Origin: an uncultured Actinomyces sp.
GTDB lineage: Bacteria; Actinomycetota; Actinomycetes; Actinomycetales; Actinomycetaceae
Direction: 5' to 3'
Length of the DNA: 7,279 bases
Assembly: GCA_938040725.1 (NCBI GenBank)
Contig: CALHZX010000031.1
Coordinates: 1-7,279 of the forward strand
Under the pieces are notes generated by a model. It had not been told where the DNA came from, did not search any database, and worked only from the letters and a program-made list of their open reading frames with translations. Below, one piece after another: positions 7,157 to 7,279 of the stretch (the stretch's first letter is position 1; every line of letters begins with the position of its first letter). Position numbers and translations under genes: made by a program.

Positions 7157-7185
7157 TTGACGGGCGGGGGATGCGGGCGTAGACT
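7157..7185 (+). promoter_or_regulatory. Housekeeping sigma-70-type promoter of ssrA
   Basis: TTGACG (7157-7162) and TAGACT (7180-7185) are separated by exactly 17 bases, close to the actinobacterial consensus. Transcription should start near 7191-7193, about 48 bases before the mature tmRNA end. This gives ssrA its own constitutive-looking promoter, independent of the smpB-yhgE transcription unit. Confidence 0.8.
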
Positions 7186-7192
7186 GACGTGT

Positions 7193-7221
7193 CCGACGGT
7201 CTGCGGCAACGGGGGCGTCGG
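7193..7221 (+). other. Hairpin in the 5' leader of pre-tmRNA
   Basis: CCGACG (7193-7198) pairs with CGTCGG (7216-7221), enclosing 17 bases that are themselves G-rich. It lies at the predicted transcript 5' end, within the leader that RNase P would remove to give the mature end at 7240. It may be only a structural cap on the precursor. Confidence 0.4.
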
Positions 7222-7239
7222 TGGGTTGAAAACTCAAGA

Positions 7240-7279
7240 GGGGATGATCGGTTTCGACAGTGGTCGTCGATCGAAGTGA
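7240..7279 (+). ncRNA. ssrA: Transfer-messenger RNA (tmRNA), 5' end only
   Basis: GGGGATGATCGGTTTCGACA at 7240-7259 is the characteristic 5' end of one-piece tmRNA: the GGGGATG arm of the acceptor stem followed by the D-loop-like GGTTTCGAC. The next bases (to 7279) begin the helix leading to the first pseudoknot. The tag-encoding ORF, the remaining pseudoknots and the CCA end lie beyond the window. tmRNA acts with SmpB, encoded upstream at 1703-2230. The 5' end is placed by the conserved GGGG; the precursor begins about 48 bases earlier at the promoter above. Confidence 0.92.

Noticed and set aside
7240..7279. Mobile-element attachment site at tmRNA
   Set aside because: ssrA is a known integration target, usually at its 3' end, which is outside the window; no integrase or duplicated ssrA fragment is visible here.

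Overview
The window is high-GC DNA with every gene on the + strand, packed tightly and using ATG and GTG starts. Gene content, codon bias toward G/C in third positions and protein flavour point to an actinobacterium, most likely in the Actinomyces/Schaalia group; the genus is an inference from general resemblance and no search was run.

Layout. (1) Positions 1-338 hold the C-terminal third of FtsX, the membrane half of the FtsEX divisome ABC complex. (2) Five bases later, 344-1618 encodes a secreted coiled-coil protein ending in a complete M23 (LytM) zinc-peptidase domain, a plausible FtsEX-controlled cell-wall hydrolase. (3) A 12-bp GC-rich hairpin followed directly by an 8-bp hairpin fills the gap up to smpB. 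(4) 1703-2230 is smpB, the protein partner of tmRNA. (5) 2249-4939 and 4936-7140 are two paralogous YhgE/Pip-family membrane proteins, overlapping by 4 bases and carrying very long extracytoplasmic coiled-coil regions. (6) A well-formed sigma-70-type promoter (7157-7185) leads to the first 40 bases of ssrA (tmRNA), which runs off the window at 7279.

How the genes work together. FtsX and the M23 protein form one functional unit (septal peptidoglycan cleavage). SmpB and tmRNA form another (rescue of stalled ribosomes), but here they are separated by about 5 kb containing the YhgE/Pip pair. That pair is the least understood part. The two proteins share start register, N-terminal motifs and membrane topology, and the distance from the YYVNEK motif to the second membrane helix is exactly 386 residues in both, although the intervening sequence is strongly diverged. 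This suggests two different subunits whose long helices must match in length. The first member additionally has about 190 extra C-terminal residues with two more predicted membrane helices and an acidic tail. No ATPase subunit is visible beside them.

There is no CRISPR array, insertion sequence, tRNA or integrase gene in the window, and no gene-free stretch above 300 bases.
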